A DNA stretch of 64,000 bases from positions 15,010,001-15,074,000 of the forward strand of contig JAZGTH010000002.1 in assembly GCA_036877525.1 (NCBI GenBank), given 5' to 3'. Under the pieces are notes generated by a model, which searched no databases, was not told the DNA's origin, and saw nothing but the letters and a program-made list of their open reading frames with translations. Positions 34,034 to 47,916 of this stretch are shown here, piece by piece. The stretch is from Chromobotia macracanthus. Taxonomy: Eukaryota > Chordata > Actinopteri > Cypriniformes > Botiidae. A program made the translations under genes and the position numbers. How positions within the stretch are numbered: position 1 is the stretch's first letter; every line of letters begins with the position of its first letter.

Positions 34034-37000
34034 TTATGAGCTGATCCAGGGGTGCTGCAGACACTGAGCAGCAGTAGCTCGGTTCTCCGGTATGAAGTCA
34101 AGCATGGTGAGCAGGAAGTCACTGAACTGAGCAGCCTGATCCAGAGGCCACTCGTACTTCTCTAACAAGACCTCAAACAGCCCCCACGGCTTCAGGTTGG
34201 AGATGTGTCGCAGTTCACCTACACACACATGCGCACACGAATGAAAGTGAAAAACTTGATTCATTCAGTGGATTTAATCAGAATTCAGATTATTCATTTG
34301 TAATATTTTCCATAACTGAATGTTTTGGCCAATAGGATGGAAGTGAGCATTTTACATGTATTTGAACTGTTGTGTTCTGCTAGTGATCTCGTGATAATTC
34401 AAACATCTCGTCACTGAAGTTCTATGTTCAGAGACATCATGAACTCCGAGCTGGTGAGTCAGGAGACATGAACTTCTCCATGACGTCGGAAAAGACGAGG
34501 AGAAACAGATGAGAAATGGAATTACACGCAACACCGTTCCAATATTCCTGCTGCTCCAGAATGTTCTGACCGCATTTCTTAGTGGATTAGGAACCAATCA
34601 CAGACACAGCTCTGCTAATAGGCTAATGTTCCTCAAGCTCTGAGCTAATAATATCCTGACATGTCATCATGGCACTGGGACACAATAACCTCAGAGCTCT
34701 GTGGTTTCTGTAGGACAATCTCTGAAGATCTGATATCCACTGCAGCTTCTCCAAACCAGGTCAACAAAAGCTAGAACATATCGATTTGTTTTCAAGAAGG
34801 AAAGCAGTGCATGAAGATAAAGTTCCAAATCACTCTGTTCAGCTGAAGCTGGTGTTTTTTATCAGCGCTGCAGTAAAGTGAATGCGAATACTGAAGCAAA
34901 TCTCACCTCTGCGGTTGAAGTATTCTCTAGAGTATCTGCCCGACAGGGCAAAATGAGGAGGAACAGCACCCAGCAGCTCTATGATATGAGCTATATGATC
35001 TATGAGAAAACACACATTTTTAGGCAAATATGTATTATACATATAATGAATAACTGTTAGCATGCTGTGATTACCTACAACTGATCCACAGTGTAATATT
35101 GCTTTATTTTGACAACTTAAAACTGTTAGGTTATGAGAGATGCAAAATACACTGGTGACAATACATTAACACTGGATAATATTAAGTCTTGTTTAATTTT
35201 GTTTTTTTTATGATTCAAATCTTATGTCAGGTTAAAAAAAGAAAATGTAAACAGTTTATATATATTTTTTATAATATATATTTTATATATATTTTTTTAA
35301 ATATAACAGTTTATACATATATTTATATATATATTGCTCAGGAAGGCAGAACAATGACTTCATTAAACCTTCATCTCTAGTGTAGTCTTCTCCTGAATGA
35401 GGCTCAAACAGATAATCTCCAGTCGCCAACTCAAACGCCTGTTAAACCACAACATTGGCACATGAGCAACACAACAACATTACCTTCACAGTACACAGAA
35501 TCAAACAGTACAGTATTTCTCTGATCTCGTGTTCATACCATACACGCTGTGCTCCATATGTCAGCAGGGGGTCCGTATTCGGCCCCGATCAGAACCTCCA
35601 GAGCCCGATACTGACGGGTCTGAATGTCCTCTGTAAAGTGCTTGTGCTGACATAGAACAAGAGAAGAAGAACTGTTTCTCAATAATTACAACATCTGTCA
35701 ATATTTCAGATCATGTGTTTAACAAGGACCGGACATGATCCATCGTTCGCTTCTATGTGATATCACTCACCACCCAGCATGCATTGCCAAGATCAGCAAT
35801 CTTAATGCGAATCTTGTCTGCATTCTGAGGATCAAGAGGATTCACCAGGAAATCAGCAGCAGAGAATGCTGGGAAAACAGAGAAAATGATGATGATGATA
35901 CCTGAGGCACAGCTCTTGTGCGCAGGCCAAAACATAAAATGTAACAATGTAAAGGTGATGGAAAAGATAACTTTAAACATTGTCCTCTTAATACTTCAAA
36001 CCTTTTAGGGTTACAACACAGATCTTGAACATGTTACCCCTAATAGATTAGTGCTGCACGACACTGAAGAAAAATGTGTTGTGATAACTTCCTAAATAAT
36101 ATGGCATATGTATTTAAAACAATACTGCTTTAAATTTGTAAAATCAATTGAATTTATATTAAAATACATTTAAAAACTGAAAATTATACAACCAACATAC
36201 TTTCACATTCTTTTAGAGAAAAGAAAACATCGCTCAACTTCTGTCACTCAATTCATTGTGATGCTCATTTGAAATATTTCCATAGTTTCGATATATTGTG
36301 CAGCACTATGGCAACTATCAGGACAGTATTTTACTAAAACAGCATTCTGACATGCAGTGTTCCCTCAGTAGACAGCAGCACGTACTGTTGGGTGAAAGCA
36401 GCGAGCGCTCTGTGGAGTATCCAGACAGAGTGGATAAAGTCGTCTCAGAGGTAGCAGACAGAACGGAACCGGACAGGCCCGACAGAGCAGATCCAGGACT
36501 GGAGAATCGCATTGGGCCAAAGCCATTACAGCTCTCCTCCAGACACGAAGAGCTGGACTCTGGACTGCTTTTAATCTGACCGTTACTATTCACTGCATGA
36601 GACAAACATTATTCTCCATCATTACTGCATGTTATCTGAACATTTAATAATTTTCTGTTTGAAAAATCTGATTTATTTTAAACAAGAACATAAACACTGA
36701 ATCACAACAATTTACATGTTCAGATTCATTCAGTGCTAGATAAATATGATTTACCAGCACCCATTAGTGTAAAAATCACAATAACATTTTAATAACATTT
36801 TAACGTTTTAGGTTAAAATTTGTGTGAATGTATAATGGGAAGTATATATATTTTTTAATGTCTTTATTATTTTTTTAGTTAAAATATTCCATATTATTTA
36901 TAATTTAATATAATTCATGCCAACTACTGCTATAGATCTGCTGCGTGTGTGCTCACTCTGTGTGTTTCCTTCATCATCTTCTCTGAGTCTCCAGAGCACT

Positions 37001-37149
37001 CGTGTGTTTCCGGAAGCATCTGATGGTGAAACTCCATCCATCTCCTCCATCCTCTGAAGGTCCAGGAGTCTCTCGTCCAGCAGACGCTGCTGTCGCTTGG
37101 CTTTCCTCTTTAACTTCTTCTTCTTGTTCTTTGATAATTTACCCATCTA

Positions 37150-37196
<47 letters not shown>

Positions 37197-40100
37197 TCAG
37201 AGTGCTGAACCAAAAGCACAAAACAAACTTACAGACCCCTAACATCCTACAATCAGAACTCAATCAGGTCATGTGAAGACGATTCTCACGTTTAAAAAAC
37301 TACTACTCTCATAAACTGTAGGAGTATTAGTTGATTTATGGTGCCATTATCAGCAGTGTTTGGTAAGGCACGCGTGACTCTTGTTGTTTATTGACTTGTT
37401 TATTGGCGTGTGGAGGTGTGCAATACATGGTTTGACAGGCAAGTAGGATATCCTATCATTACATTCGATCATACAATGATCAGTTGTCATTTCAAAACTA
37501 GTTTCCTCATTTCTGCATGAACTTCACATTTTCAGTGAGGCACCATTAACAGGACTCTGCTGGGGGGTTATCTGACACCGCTGCCCCATTTCCTGCTCTG
37601 AAACTATTCTAGGATGGCAGCTCTGTAGTCCAGCTAAGCTGAGACCCATCTGCCCCAATGATCTCACTGGACTGACCTGATGAACTCTGTCTGGCTCTGT
37701 CTGTAGACACTGACCTTCTGGTCCTGGAGTAGATTTATTAGAGGTTTACATCAAACATAAGCAGGCGTCTAAAGCTTGCCATTTTAAATGCCTTCACTAA
37801 TGTTTTACAGAGTCTATCTGTGTCTACACTTCTCTGTTGCTCACAGTCTAAAGATCACATTTACAGAAAGAATTGCTTGATAGAGAACACTGATCGCTCA
37901 AACGTTCTAAACCTTTTTTACTGCTACAACACCTCAGAACATTTACAGGAGAAAAGAAGGTGAAGATTTAAAGAAATGCATCACGATATGGCACAATAAA
38001 GAGATGCAGTCAGACCTGATGATAAATCAAGTACTGCAGATAATAACATACATTAACAGGCATTTATAATTAGTTATTTAAATTATTTAATAATGTAATA
38101 ACACTTAATACAATGTTAATATTATTCTGATTAATGGTAGACTGATGCAGGTTTATGTTTCATATAATAGCTTTTCCAAACTGCATTTTTGGGGTATCAT
38201 TTTCCTCATTTCAATAATAAAGACAGGCATGCTTTTTGCCACATTCATCTCATTTATATTCAGGAGAAAAAAAAACTGACAGTAATTTGTGAGATCACAC
38301 TCATGCAGAGAAGCCTGAAATAAAAGCAGGAAACAGGAAACAGTAGCACACAGATCTCAGTTCAGACCGTCAGCACGAGAGAACAGCTAACTGCTCAGCT
38401 CGCTTTATAGCCACACTGAAAATGTCACTTTCAAACTTTTTACTGTTTTTAAGTAATGAAAGGGGAAATAAAAAGAGAGGCAGAAGTATCAGTTTGATGC
38501 TCCAGCATGCAAAATCCTCTCAGATGATCGAATAGAGTTAGTGAAGAATTAAGAGTGTAATTTTACATCTCTGGTGCTGCACGTGTCTCAAGACCAGATC
38601 CAGTGACTGACTGAACGAGGACGATGCAGAAATCTTATCTCTGCACACAGACTGTTTTCAGAAGCTGTAATGAAACATTCTTTTCTCAGAATGAATGTGA
38701 CGTGAACACTGGTTGTTATTTACAGCTTTTAAATATATTTTCATATAATTTAAATTGGTTTTACAAATTTAAAGCGTTGTCATATGGCAAACTGCATATT
38801 GAATTCGTTACACCATGCTGCCCTATTTGACAGATATTATAATCGATTTAGTCCAATTCAAACAGCATACAGAATTTACAGTACAATATTGGCCATCATA
38901 TTGGTCATATAAACAATGATCAGTTATCTGCATCACCCAAATAAGCCCCAAAAGCATAACAGTATACTAATTTTAACTTCCAGTTAAAAATTGGCTAGAG
39001 CTGCTGTTAGATCAGCGGATCTGGTCTCAGTCATGTAAATCTGGCCCTCTCCCACTGGTTCAGGATCATATTTCTACAGAGGCAGGGCTGGGTTAGGGCT
39101 CAGCAGGCAGATTATAAACACACTACATCCTCTCTGTATGTCAGCAGACTCGGCTCTACACGTACCTGTTTCTCCCTCGGGGCCGTGCTAACTGCCATCA
39201 GAACAGAAGAGGAAAGAAGCAAAGGACAGAAAACCACAACCATGATATTATAATGAAACCAAAAGAAACAGAGAAAGAAAAGATATGACACGGTTAGAAA
39301 GCACACAGACAACAGCACAGAAAGAGTGACAGCTTCATATTCACCACAGGAGGAGGAGAAATGGCCACCAGCATGCCCATCGACTCACATTTCATCCAAA
39401 ACATCCACAATTATTCAGCCAAAAGATTGATGATTTAACTAGCCTACATCCAGCAGCAAACCATTCATCACACATTCAGAAATGACCCAATTTTCAGTGA
39501 ACTAAACATCTTTCCCCAGAAGCTACAATACAGAATGATTACAGTTTCGAACAATGAATAAAACCAATTACATCTGATCACTGCCAGACAAAACATTACT
39601 GTTTTATTTGACATCAGGGATACTCAAATCACACAGCTCCACATTCTTTTCAAAATGCGTGCGCACCAGAAGACACGTCTGTGAGTTAGACCAGCCAGAA
39701 ATTAATTCAAATTAATCACTTCATTTATCAAAACCGTCTAAAGTTTCCACAACAATATAGTTAATGTGAATTCAAACATGTTAATTCTATTTAATCAATA
39801 ATGCATTCATACATGTTTCAACAACAAACTTAACATGAAAAACTTTATATTCAAAATGACAAATTTACTTTAATTCACAAGTCAAAAATGATGGATCTGG
39901 ATTATGCGGTACAGAATTATGAGACAGTACATCTCTATCCACCAATGAGCTGCTTCAAAATGATTTATTAATTATTTGAGTATCCCTGGTTTTATAATGT
40001 CATATATAATGTATAGAATTTCTATATATATATATATATATGTATATACTTGAGTTTAATGAGTCTGTGGGGAGTCTTACACAAGTTATCTTAAAGACTC

Positions 40101-43100
40101 GAGTCACACACCTGCTGATATAGAAGTAATTTTAAAGACGTACCGGAGGATCCAGAGGGGGGCGGAGCTCCAGTTTTCTGCCATAATGTGGCTTCTGCCG
40201 CCAGCCGTCTGACGTACATCTCGTTTACATCCAGCAGGATGTTTTCTGGCTTTATATCTGTATGAATGATCTTACATTTCGTGTGCAAGTAATCCAAACC
40301 TTCAAGAACCTAACAGAGAACAAAGAATAATGAAGTCAGAATCACATCACAGGAATCACAAAAAGGAACATTTCTTAAGGCACAGCTGTTTTTAAGTCAT
40401 AAGCAGGGCCCAGGTGGAAGCTGTGGACTTTTACTATCCACTGAAACACGTATGATGTGTTAAATAAGAATACCACACTTTTCCGGGTAGCTGAAGGCAT
40501 TATCGAATTAGCCAAAGCATCCAATAAACAAATACACATGGGCAGGGTTTTACTGGTTTTAACACTCTGAGTGAGTGTGGACAGACTGACCTGTCGGAGA
40601 ATGCTCTTCACACACACCAGAGGCAGACCCATGTAGTTAGACTTGATGATCCACTTCAGCAGCTGGTGTCCCAGAACCTCCAGTACCATACAAACATCTG
40701 ACACGCCAGACAGTGAAGGACAGACAGAGACGAGTGACGGGCAGACACATGCTGCTTCAGGACTGTCAGTTATTACAAAAGACCAACATATTCATTTCCA
40801 TAATGCGAATCATTTTCATTTCACTTTCATTCTGAGTGAAACTCAATATTCTGCAAGACATAAACAGAGCATGAAGTATTTATCTGCCCGGATTTGACTG
40901 AATGGTGAAAAGAAATTTCAGCTGTTGAAAATCACATTCTGACGGAGTTATAAAATTAAAATATTGTTTAGAACAAAACAACAGGGATAATTTATTAAGA
41001 GAGACTCATTTTGGTCTCATGTTGCCGGAGTACAGCAGCAGCAGCGTGATGGTCACATGATGCAGACAGAAGGATACGGACACCATTGACTCCAGAGATT
41101 TTAAAATCATCTATGAGTTGAACTATCCTCTCACGTTTGCTGTCTGTGGGGTCACTGTCTCGTACCTGCAGAGCAGAAGTTTGGTCTAAGACACAAATCT
41201 TTATTTTAAACATCTGTGACTTTACGTGATCAGTTCTCACACTTACACATCTGAGCAGTTTAATCTCATCCAGTGCTGTTTCAGTGTAATGCGGAGCGCT
41301 TTTAACCACTTTCAGTGCCACAAATCGCTTGCGTCTACAAACAGACAGACAGATATCATACAGACAATCAAACAGAGCATACAGCTGATCTGTACACACC
41401 ATCTGACATCCACTCAGTGCAATGTTTAGAGACACATCTAACTCCAGAACAGCAGTTTAATCTCTGAGATTAAGATGAATGTAGATGAACTTACTGTAAA
41501 TCCCAACACAGCCATACAGTAGAGAAATGACCCCAGCCCAGTTTTCTGACCACATGATATCTGCCGTTAAACAGGTCTCCAATCTTTACTGGATAATATC
41601 CTCCTAAAAATACAGGATTATTTAAACACAAAACACAGTACAATTATTTCAAGTCAGGGGAGGCAATTTTTTCCAGAAACTTTTTTTTATGGTACTTTGA
41701 AGTCTTTTCACATTCTAATAGCAATCACTAAGTAAAGTGTTATAAATATATTATATATATTTGGATATCTATGTATATTTGAATGGGCAGCCTAACATGT
41801 CACATGCAACAACAGAAATGTGTCAGCCATACCAAGCTTATCATTTGTTATTTCAATAAATGTGAGACTCATTCATACCTTTACAGTAATCTGACGGGTT
41901 CTCCTGCTCCTCATCATCTGAACCCAGTAACTCTGTTGGGGGCGGGGACAAGTCTGGAGGGGGAGGACTCAGGGTTTGTGGTGGAGTTGTCTGATTGGCC
42001 GGAGCCTGTGGAGTGGGAGGAGTTGTGGAGAGAACACAAGGCAGGGCCAGTGAAGGTGTGTCCGGGGACGAGACTGTGCAGGGTGAGGGAAGGACTGTGA
42101 CAGGAGCTGAGCGTGGGAAGGGGTCTGCAGGCTGGAGGTCGGGGGGACTCTGGGAGAGGTTTAACGGGGGTGAATCTGGAGGGGTGGAGGATCTGTGGAT
42201 GGTGAGTATGTGGCACAGTTCATCAGAGGAAGGGCTCTGAGGTCTGAAAGGGAAGCAGATAAGACAAAAGAGATGTTTCTGTCTGTTAAATGACATTAAC
42301 ATTACGAATCCTCATAAACATTCCCATGGTGACATTACATTATGAATACTGTAAATACAGCAGTTCAATCTGCCCACCATTTGCCCTGAATTCAGTACCG
42401 CCCGCAGGTGATGTGCTACGCCTGTGAAACTGTAAATGGTGTCAGTGTTAACACACAAGTAATACATTCATGATGAGTTTCTTATTACACTGCGAGACAT
42501 TAAACGTGTAGAGTTCATCGATGAATTTGTGTCGTGCCCTCCGCGTCATCACTCGGCGGATGACGTAGGCCTGACGTGCATGATGACTTCAGGTCTGATA
42601 AAACAGACACATGCATGTCTGATCTCCGGTCTGAGTCAACGGGATCTTCAGGAGAAGTGACTCTCTTCTGGATATTTTTAGCATCAGTCCGACACACTCA
42701 CCCCAGCTCCAGCCCCGAGATCTCCACCGCCGCCGCTTTGCGCTGCTTCTTGTTCTTCTTCTTCGCTTTCTTGGCGTGGTTATGTTTGGGAAGGCCGCTA
42801 TTACTGCTGGTTACTGTCGTTTATCAGAGACAACACACAGTTTTATAATATAATTCATTTTAGACGTGGTGTTACAGTATGTGCGCCCCCCCTCAGTCTC
42901 TCTATATAAGCAACTAATGGAGGGCAATCCAGCAACATGCATCGAGTATAATACACCGTCAACAGGCGTTATCACATCTGTGCATTATCAATAATCAACA
43001 GCATTATCAATAATCAACAGACTAGATCAAGCGTTCATGGAAATGACTGGAAATCAAAACATCAGACTGTCGAAGCGTGCTCGCGCTTAGCGGAACCGCT

Positions 43101-43251
43101 AACCCGAGCTCTTATCATGCAAACAAGCGTCATTTCACTCATCTGCCGGCGGACGTCGTTTATTTCTATGTAATATTCGCGATGCATGCTCACATATGAA
43201 CGGCCGTGTGGTTGTTTGGAATAAAAATCACTCACCGTTCATCGATATCAT
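34034..43251 (-). CDS. srpk3: SR-protein kinase, SRPK3
   Basis: Sixteen coding exons: 43236-43251, 42702-42813, 41879-42243, 41495-41603, 41247-41334, 41078-41165, 40591-40697, 40144-40309, 39166-39191, 36957-37146, 36386-36592, 35771-35868, 35539-35646, 35369-35438, 34907-34999 and 34034-34218. They total 2028 nt (675 residues), all in phase. The order is a Lys-rich start (HAKKAKKKNKKQRK), a Pro-rich segment, LLGSDDEEQENPSDYCKGG, then the first kinase half with GWGHFSTVW, VALKVVK (Lys at about 209) and HTDIKPEN (Asp about 313). A Lys-rich spacer beginning KLSKNKKKKLKRK follows, then the second half with DLGNACW, and the end LQHPWISS. A split kinase with a spacer is the SRPK hallmark; RFVALKVV and CMVLEVLGHQLLKW favour SRPK3 over SRPK1 and SRPK2. 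SRPKs phosphorylate RS domains of splicing factors; mammalian SRPK3 is muscle-enriched under MEF2. It is longer than human SRPK3 (567 residues), partly from the Pro-rich exon. plxnb3 lies immediately upstream on the same strand. Confidence 0.93.
36049..36308. mobile_element. MITE with GTGCTGCAC inverted ends in a srpk3 intron
   Basis: TAGTGCTGCACGAC on the left and ATTGTGCAGCACTA on the right are inverted copies around 260 AT-rich non-coding bases. Similar hAT-type elements are common in fish. No clear target duplication is visible. Confidence 0.65.
37151..37194. repeat. AC dinucleotide repeat in srpk3 intron
   Basis: About 22 AC units. They begin four bases outside the 5' edge of the srpk3 exon 36957-37146, so on the minus strand a GT run takes the place of the usual polypyrimidine tract. 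Confidence 0.95.
37195..39165 (-). other. srpk3: srpk3 intron, no other exon seen
   Basis: About 2 kb of AT-rich sequence between the exon ending at 37146 and the microexon at 39166. It contains scattered TAAT tracts but no recognisable gene on either strand. Confidence 0.5.
39166..39191 (-). other. srpk3: 26-nt srpk3 microexon
   Basis: Flanked by AG (plus-strand CT at 39192) and GTACGTG. With one base from the preceding exon it encodes VSTAPREKQ, equivalent to VSTAPQEVLQ in human SRPK3, and it leads in phase into the KLSKNKKKK exon. The homology and phase fit make it credible despite its size. Confidence 0.8.
40021..40048. repeat. TA microsatellite
   Basis: Short TATATA run in the srpk3 intron between the exons at 39191 and 40144. 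Confidence 0.7.
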
Positions 43252-43940
43252 CGGGACAGCTGCCACCAAACGCAGGCGCTGGAGTCGCTTCTGCGCATGC
43301 GCGCGTGAGCCGCACTGACAGCAGCTGATGGAGAGACATCAGGGGCCAGAAGACAAAACAGGCGTGTGATCCCTCAACATTTAATAACGTAAATGAAACG
43401 TTCACTTAAACCTGTATGCAATCCAAGGAAACTCCTACAGCACTTTGCACGATGATGTGAAGCAGGTTTACAGGAAATACATTGCAGAACAAACATCTAA
43501 GATGAAAAAGAATAATGTAGCTACCTACTGCTTATGTGTCCCTCTATTTAAATGAATGACTCAAATTTACATTCATTCTGTAACCAGAAATGAATGAATT
43601 GTGCATCAATTGCAAATTGACAGTGTACATACTTCATGTACATACTTCACAGTATGTACATGTAAGACTGAACTCAGAAATCCTTACATAATTAAGTTTA
43701 ATTTTATTTGCCCAGTGTCATGAAATGAGGTGGACACTAGGGTGATAAGTTGAAGACTAAAGTTAAAGGGACACATCAGTTTGCATCATTATCATTGGGG
43801 TTATATGGAAACGTCAAGGCTTCCTATCTCTGAGTCTTGTTTTAAATTAGAAGTTAAAGGCAGTCATTTGTATTACCATGTCAACAAATATATAACATTC
43901 AAACAACTAAACACATTCTCTTCATTGTTAAAATTATATC
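43252..43940 (-). promoter_or_regulatory. Spacer between plxnb3 3' end and srpk3 start
   Basis: About 690 bases separate the plxnb3 poly(A) signal from the srpk3 start codon. The srpk3-proximal part (about 43040-43320) is CpG-rich, as expected for a promoter and first exon. An alternative open frame without a stop reaches back to an ATG at 43339 but needs a different splice acceptor. Confidence 0.5.
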
Positions 43941-43946
43941 TTTATT
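43941..43946 (-). terminator. plxnb3: Poly(A) signal of plxnb3
   Basis: TTTATT on the plus strand reads AATAAA on the minus strand. It lies about 2.85 kb past the plexin stop codon. Confidence 0.5.
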
Positions 43947-46795
43947 GTTTTCAAATTTTCATTTCACTCATTTCAGCATTTCAAACTGGCTCCCAATTTC
44001 TTCTCAACGAAGAGAGTAGCTGTATCCATGTAAAAAAGAACATTTTCTCTTCACAGTATGTACAAACACATATACACAGTTGTTAGCAAACTATACACAA
44101 TACAAATACAAAAGAGAAAAAAGGAAAAAAAAAAATACCTCTTTACCTCCAACTTCATTAGAAAATTATCATGTATTTTTTTCCCTTATATAAAAGTTGT
44201 GTAAAACTGGGCAGAGCAAGGGCTCCATAAACACCCACAATCCTTTAAACAACGGTTTAAAAAGCTGTATTCCACACCACTGAAAAACTGTAAATTATTG
44301 TAAAGTCTGTACAGAAATAAGGTTTCACTGGGTTAAGCAGTCTCTCTGTTTTCTCTCACAGAAATGTGTTTAATTTATCAAAAGCGTTACTAATACTTAC
44401 AAACTCTCATACACACCCACATCTCATTCACAAGCACTTGTGTCTATGAGAGTCATGCACTCATTACACGGCCTGCAAAGCAAACCTTTCAAAAACCACA
44501 CCAATCAGAAAATCCAATCAAATCTCAAGCATGCATCAGTCTATAATAATCAAAATACATCAAGTGACCAAACACATTCAACAACAGGCTAACAAACACA
44601 CACAGGATAAGCAAATGAATGATTGCAGTTATCATTTCCCATTTTTAAAACAACCTTGTGCATACATTAGTATGATGAAGCTTAATAACTCAGAATCACA
44701 TTAATAAATGCAGGACCAGAAAGGCCTTCTAAATCCATCTCATAAAGATGTCTGGAGAGCAACAAGTCCACATGAAAGTAACAATTAGGGGTTTTGCAGT
44801 AACTCCAATAAATTCCCAATTTCTGTACATAATAGGGGTCGTGTTAAAGTATATATATCCCTCAATTCAATCAGTGTACTGTCAAATGATAAAACATTTA
44901 TGGGTAAGAGAACATGTAAACAAAGTGCTTCAGGCAAAAACATTTCATAACCACTTCAACAAGCATAAACGAACAGATTCACAAAATACATTTTTATGTC
45001 AGAGCTAAAATAATTACAATTTACACTGTTATCACCATTGAAATGATAAACCAGAGTGAGACCAGACCGGAGTTGTGATGTGGGAATGAATTAGGCTAGA
45101 CAAGAGTGTTTATACTGAATCCACTGAAACTCTGTAATCCTGAGACACACACTGTGGTCTAGTGACCAAGAGCTCAATATGACAGAATTAACGTAAGCCG
45201 ATTGCTAATCTTTATAAATCTACAGGCAACAGTTGTGCCACAAGGTTATTTTCTCCATTTGGCAAGTAACGTCAAGCCTGTGTTCTTTAATCGGCAGACA
45301 TTATAAAAGGTAACAAAGAAGGCACATTTGGTGTTCACATATAAATAGACAAAATTTACAATGTAATAAGTTAGTTTCTATATTCAGTGTATGATTTACA
45401 CACCTCTCAATCCAAAAGCTGCTTTTCAAATCACTGAAGAAAAATGCAGTAAAGACTTCTCCAATTTCACCCCAAAATCCAACAATCCACACTGTCCCAG
45501 TTTAGTGTTAATATTTACCAAGAAGCTGCATCTCCCCGAATTGAATTAAAGTCACATAACGCATGACATTGTGGCTTAGAGCAAAGTACTCTCTGCTGTT
45601 AAATCCAAAACAAGCATCAGCGGAATCAATGCCACGCAAGTGAATCTCACAAAAACTGTTAAATGCATATCCTGCTCCAATTTCAAAAGAAATCAAAACT
45701 GTTTAGCATATCTTATGATCAATGCTTTTGTGTTTAGAAATTATTTTTCCTTCTTCATGCAAAACCATCTTTTCTTTCATTTGATCCTGTGTTGAAATGC
45801 GACCTGACTGTTTTAATGAGATTTAGCTGTATATGAAAAACCAGAAATCACGTGAGAGCAGGTGTACTGATTTTAGAATCAACAGTTAACCAGAAGTTAA
45901 CCAGAAGTTAACCAGAAGTTAACCAGAAGTTAACCAGGTTGCAAACCAAAATTCAGGCTGATGGATCATAAACCTCCCAAAGGTCGTAATATTCAACCAT
46001 TTGTTTCCGTGTGTGAAAATTCAGACAGTTGAGATCCTAACAACAGCAGAAAACCCAAAAACGGACCATGTTTTTTTTTGCATGCACACATAAAGCTAAA
46101 CAATCACGTGCAACTTTTGTGCTCTTGTAACTCATGGCACTTGTGTGCATAGACTTTACAACTCTACAATGTTCCAGTGTAAAAGTGGCAGATTTAATAC
46201 TTGTGATTTGACCTGCAATACTAGTGTAGAAATGTTAATGTTACCAGTAATAGTATAAAATGTTAATACCCCACAACTGAGGACAGTCTTTGAGTTTGAG
46301 ATTCGATGATAATGAATATGAATCAAGTGAAGAGATGAATGTTTGTGAATCTGGAACAGAACATCACACAGAAGAGCCAGTAAACGAGACGTGTTTGCAG
46401 CGCTGCGTGATTATAATGTCCATAAAACTCAATACAGAGGAATTGATCGCTTGAATGAAAGTACAAAAACTGTATAAAATTTGTCTTGGCATGTCACAGC
46501 ATGTATGCTTCATATATTCATATAACAGCAGCCCCTTCAGACGAAACACCCACACACACTCAATCAGTCAATTCTACTCTGAGTCCAAAGCTTCAGTCTA
46601 GAAACCAATCCTTATCCTTATCCAATTCTTATAAAAATTATTACATCATTTCCTGTTTTCTTCAATGAATTTGCAGGATGTTTATGTGCAGAGTTGTGGA
46701 GGCACACGAGGGGGAGTTTGGATCAGTCACTCCTTTAACAAAAGCACTGATCTGATTCTCATGTGTGATGACTGATACATCTGAAAGATCAAATC
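43947..46795 (-). other. plxnb3: Probable plxnb3 3' UTR
   Basis: No exon or other gene is seen over 2.85 kb between the plexin stop and the first strong poly(A) signal, so a long 3' UTR is the simplest reading. It contains a run of 11-bp repeats at 45885-45938. Confidence 0.45.
45885..45938. repeat. 11-bp tandem repeat
   Basis: About four and a half perfect copies of CCAGAAGTTAA in the probable plxnb3 3' UTR. Confidence 0.9.
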
Positions 46796-47829
46796 CTAAA
46801 GGTCAGTGACTTTATTCTCCACCAGGGCGGCGACCTGCTGCAGCCGATATGCCAGTTGCATTTTCTGCCCCGCGGCGTCTTCCTCCAGAGACATGATGAT
46901 CTGCTCACAAATACATTTAGCTGTTACATGACAAATACTGATATTCAACACAACAAAAGAGAAACTTGATTCTCCAACTGACCTGATCATAATATTTGTT
47001 GATATACTTGTACAGCTCATGAAGCGCCACCAAACTGTTCATCTCTGACGCAAAACTCTACAAACACACAGAACATGTCGGATGTCAAGTCTGATATTCA
47101 GAACTGTTGCAAATGGCACGACATGCTAAATATAATATCTGGGGATAAGATTTAACCTCAGTTATGAGGTGAGAACAATGACATTGTACAGTGGGGTCCT
47201 GATGTCCCAGAGCACTAGAGAAACATGCTTTTTAAATATAATTTTTACAGACAGGCATGGACACCACAGGTTTGTGCAAGGCTTTAATATGTACTTTAAT
47301 GAAAGAAGATCTGATTAACATGGTGTATGATAAACACTGAGCAACATGGTCCATGTCACCAATTTGTTTGATTACTTAACTAATAACAGTTTGTTTTACA
47401 CTTCATTCAACATTTCATGTGTTCTGGAACAGAACTGCCACTCACCCCTGACAGCTCTGTGAGGGTGGAGTTCATTTCCTGGTAACAGCCTGATACAGCG
47501 TTGTGTATATCACTGTAGTACCTGCAGGACAGGAAGTCATTCAGTTAATACCAAACATGATAAAGACCTCGACAGAGTGAATATCCACTAAACTAAACAG
47601 CTTCACCTCTGACTTCCTGTATGCACCAAGCTTTACATAGCTTGTTTGATGGTCTCACCTTTCCACCAGCTGCTTGTATCGTGGGATTTCTCTGGCGTAC
47701 AACAACTTATTTACAGGTGAATCCTGAAGAACAGAGAGTGACAATGAGATCCTTTAATACGTTCATAGATGTTCTAGAGTGACCATGGTTTGAAAATATT
47801 CCTGTATTCCATGTTCATCTACTCCCTAC

Positions 47830-47916
<87 letters not shown>

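Noticed and set aside
43236..43339. Alternative srpk3 start at 43339
   Set aside because: The frame is open, but it needs a later acceptor (exon 2 beginning with CAG or after it). The start at 43251 with acceptor at 42813 gives a clean in-phase N-terminus and a correct total length.
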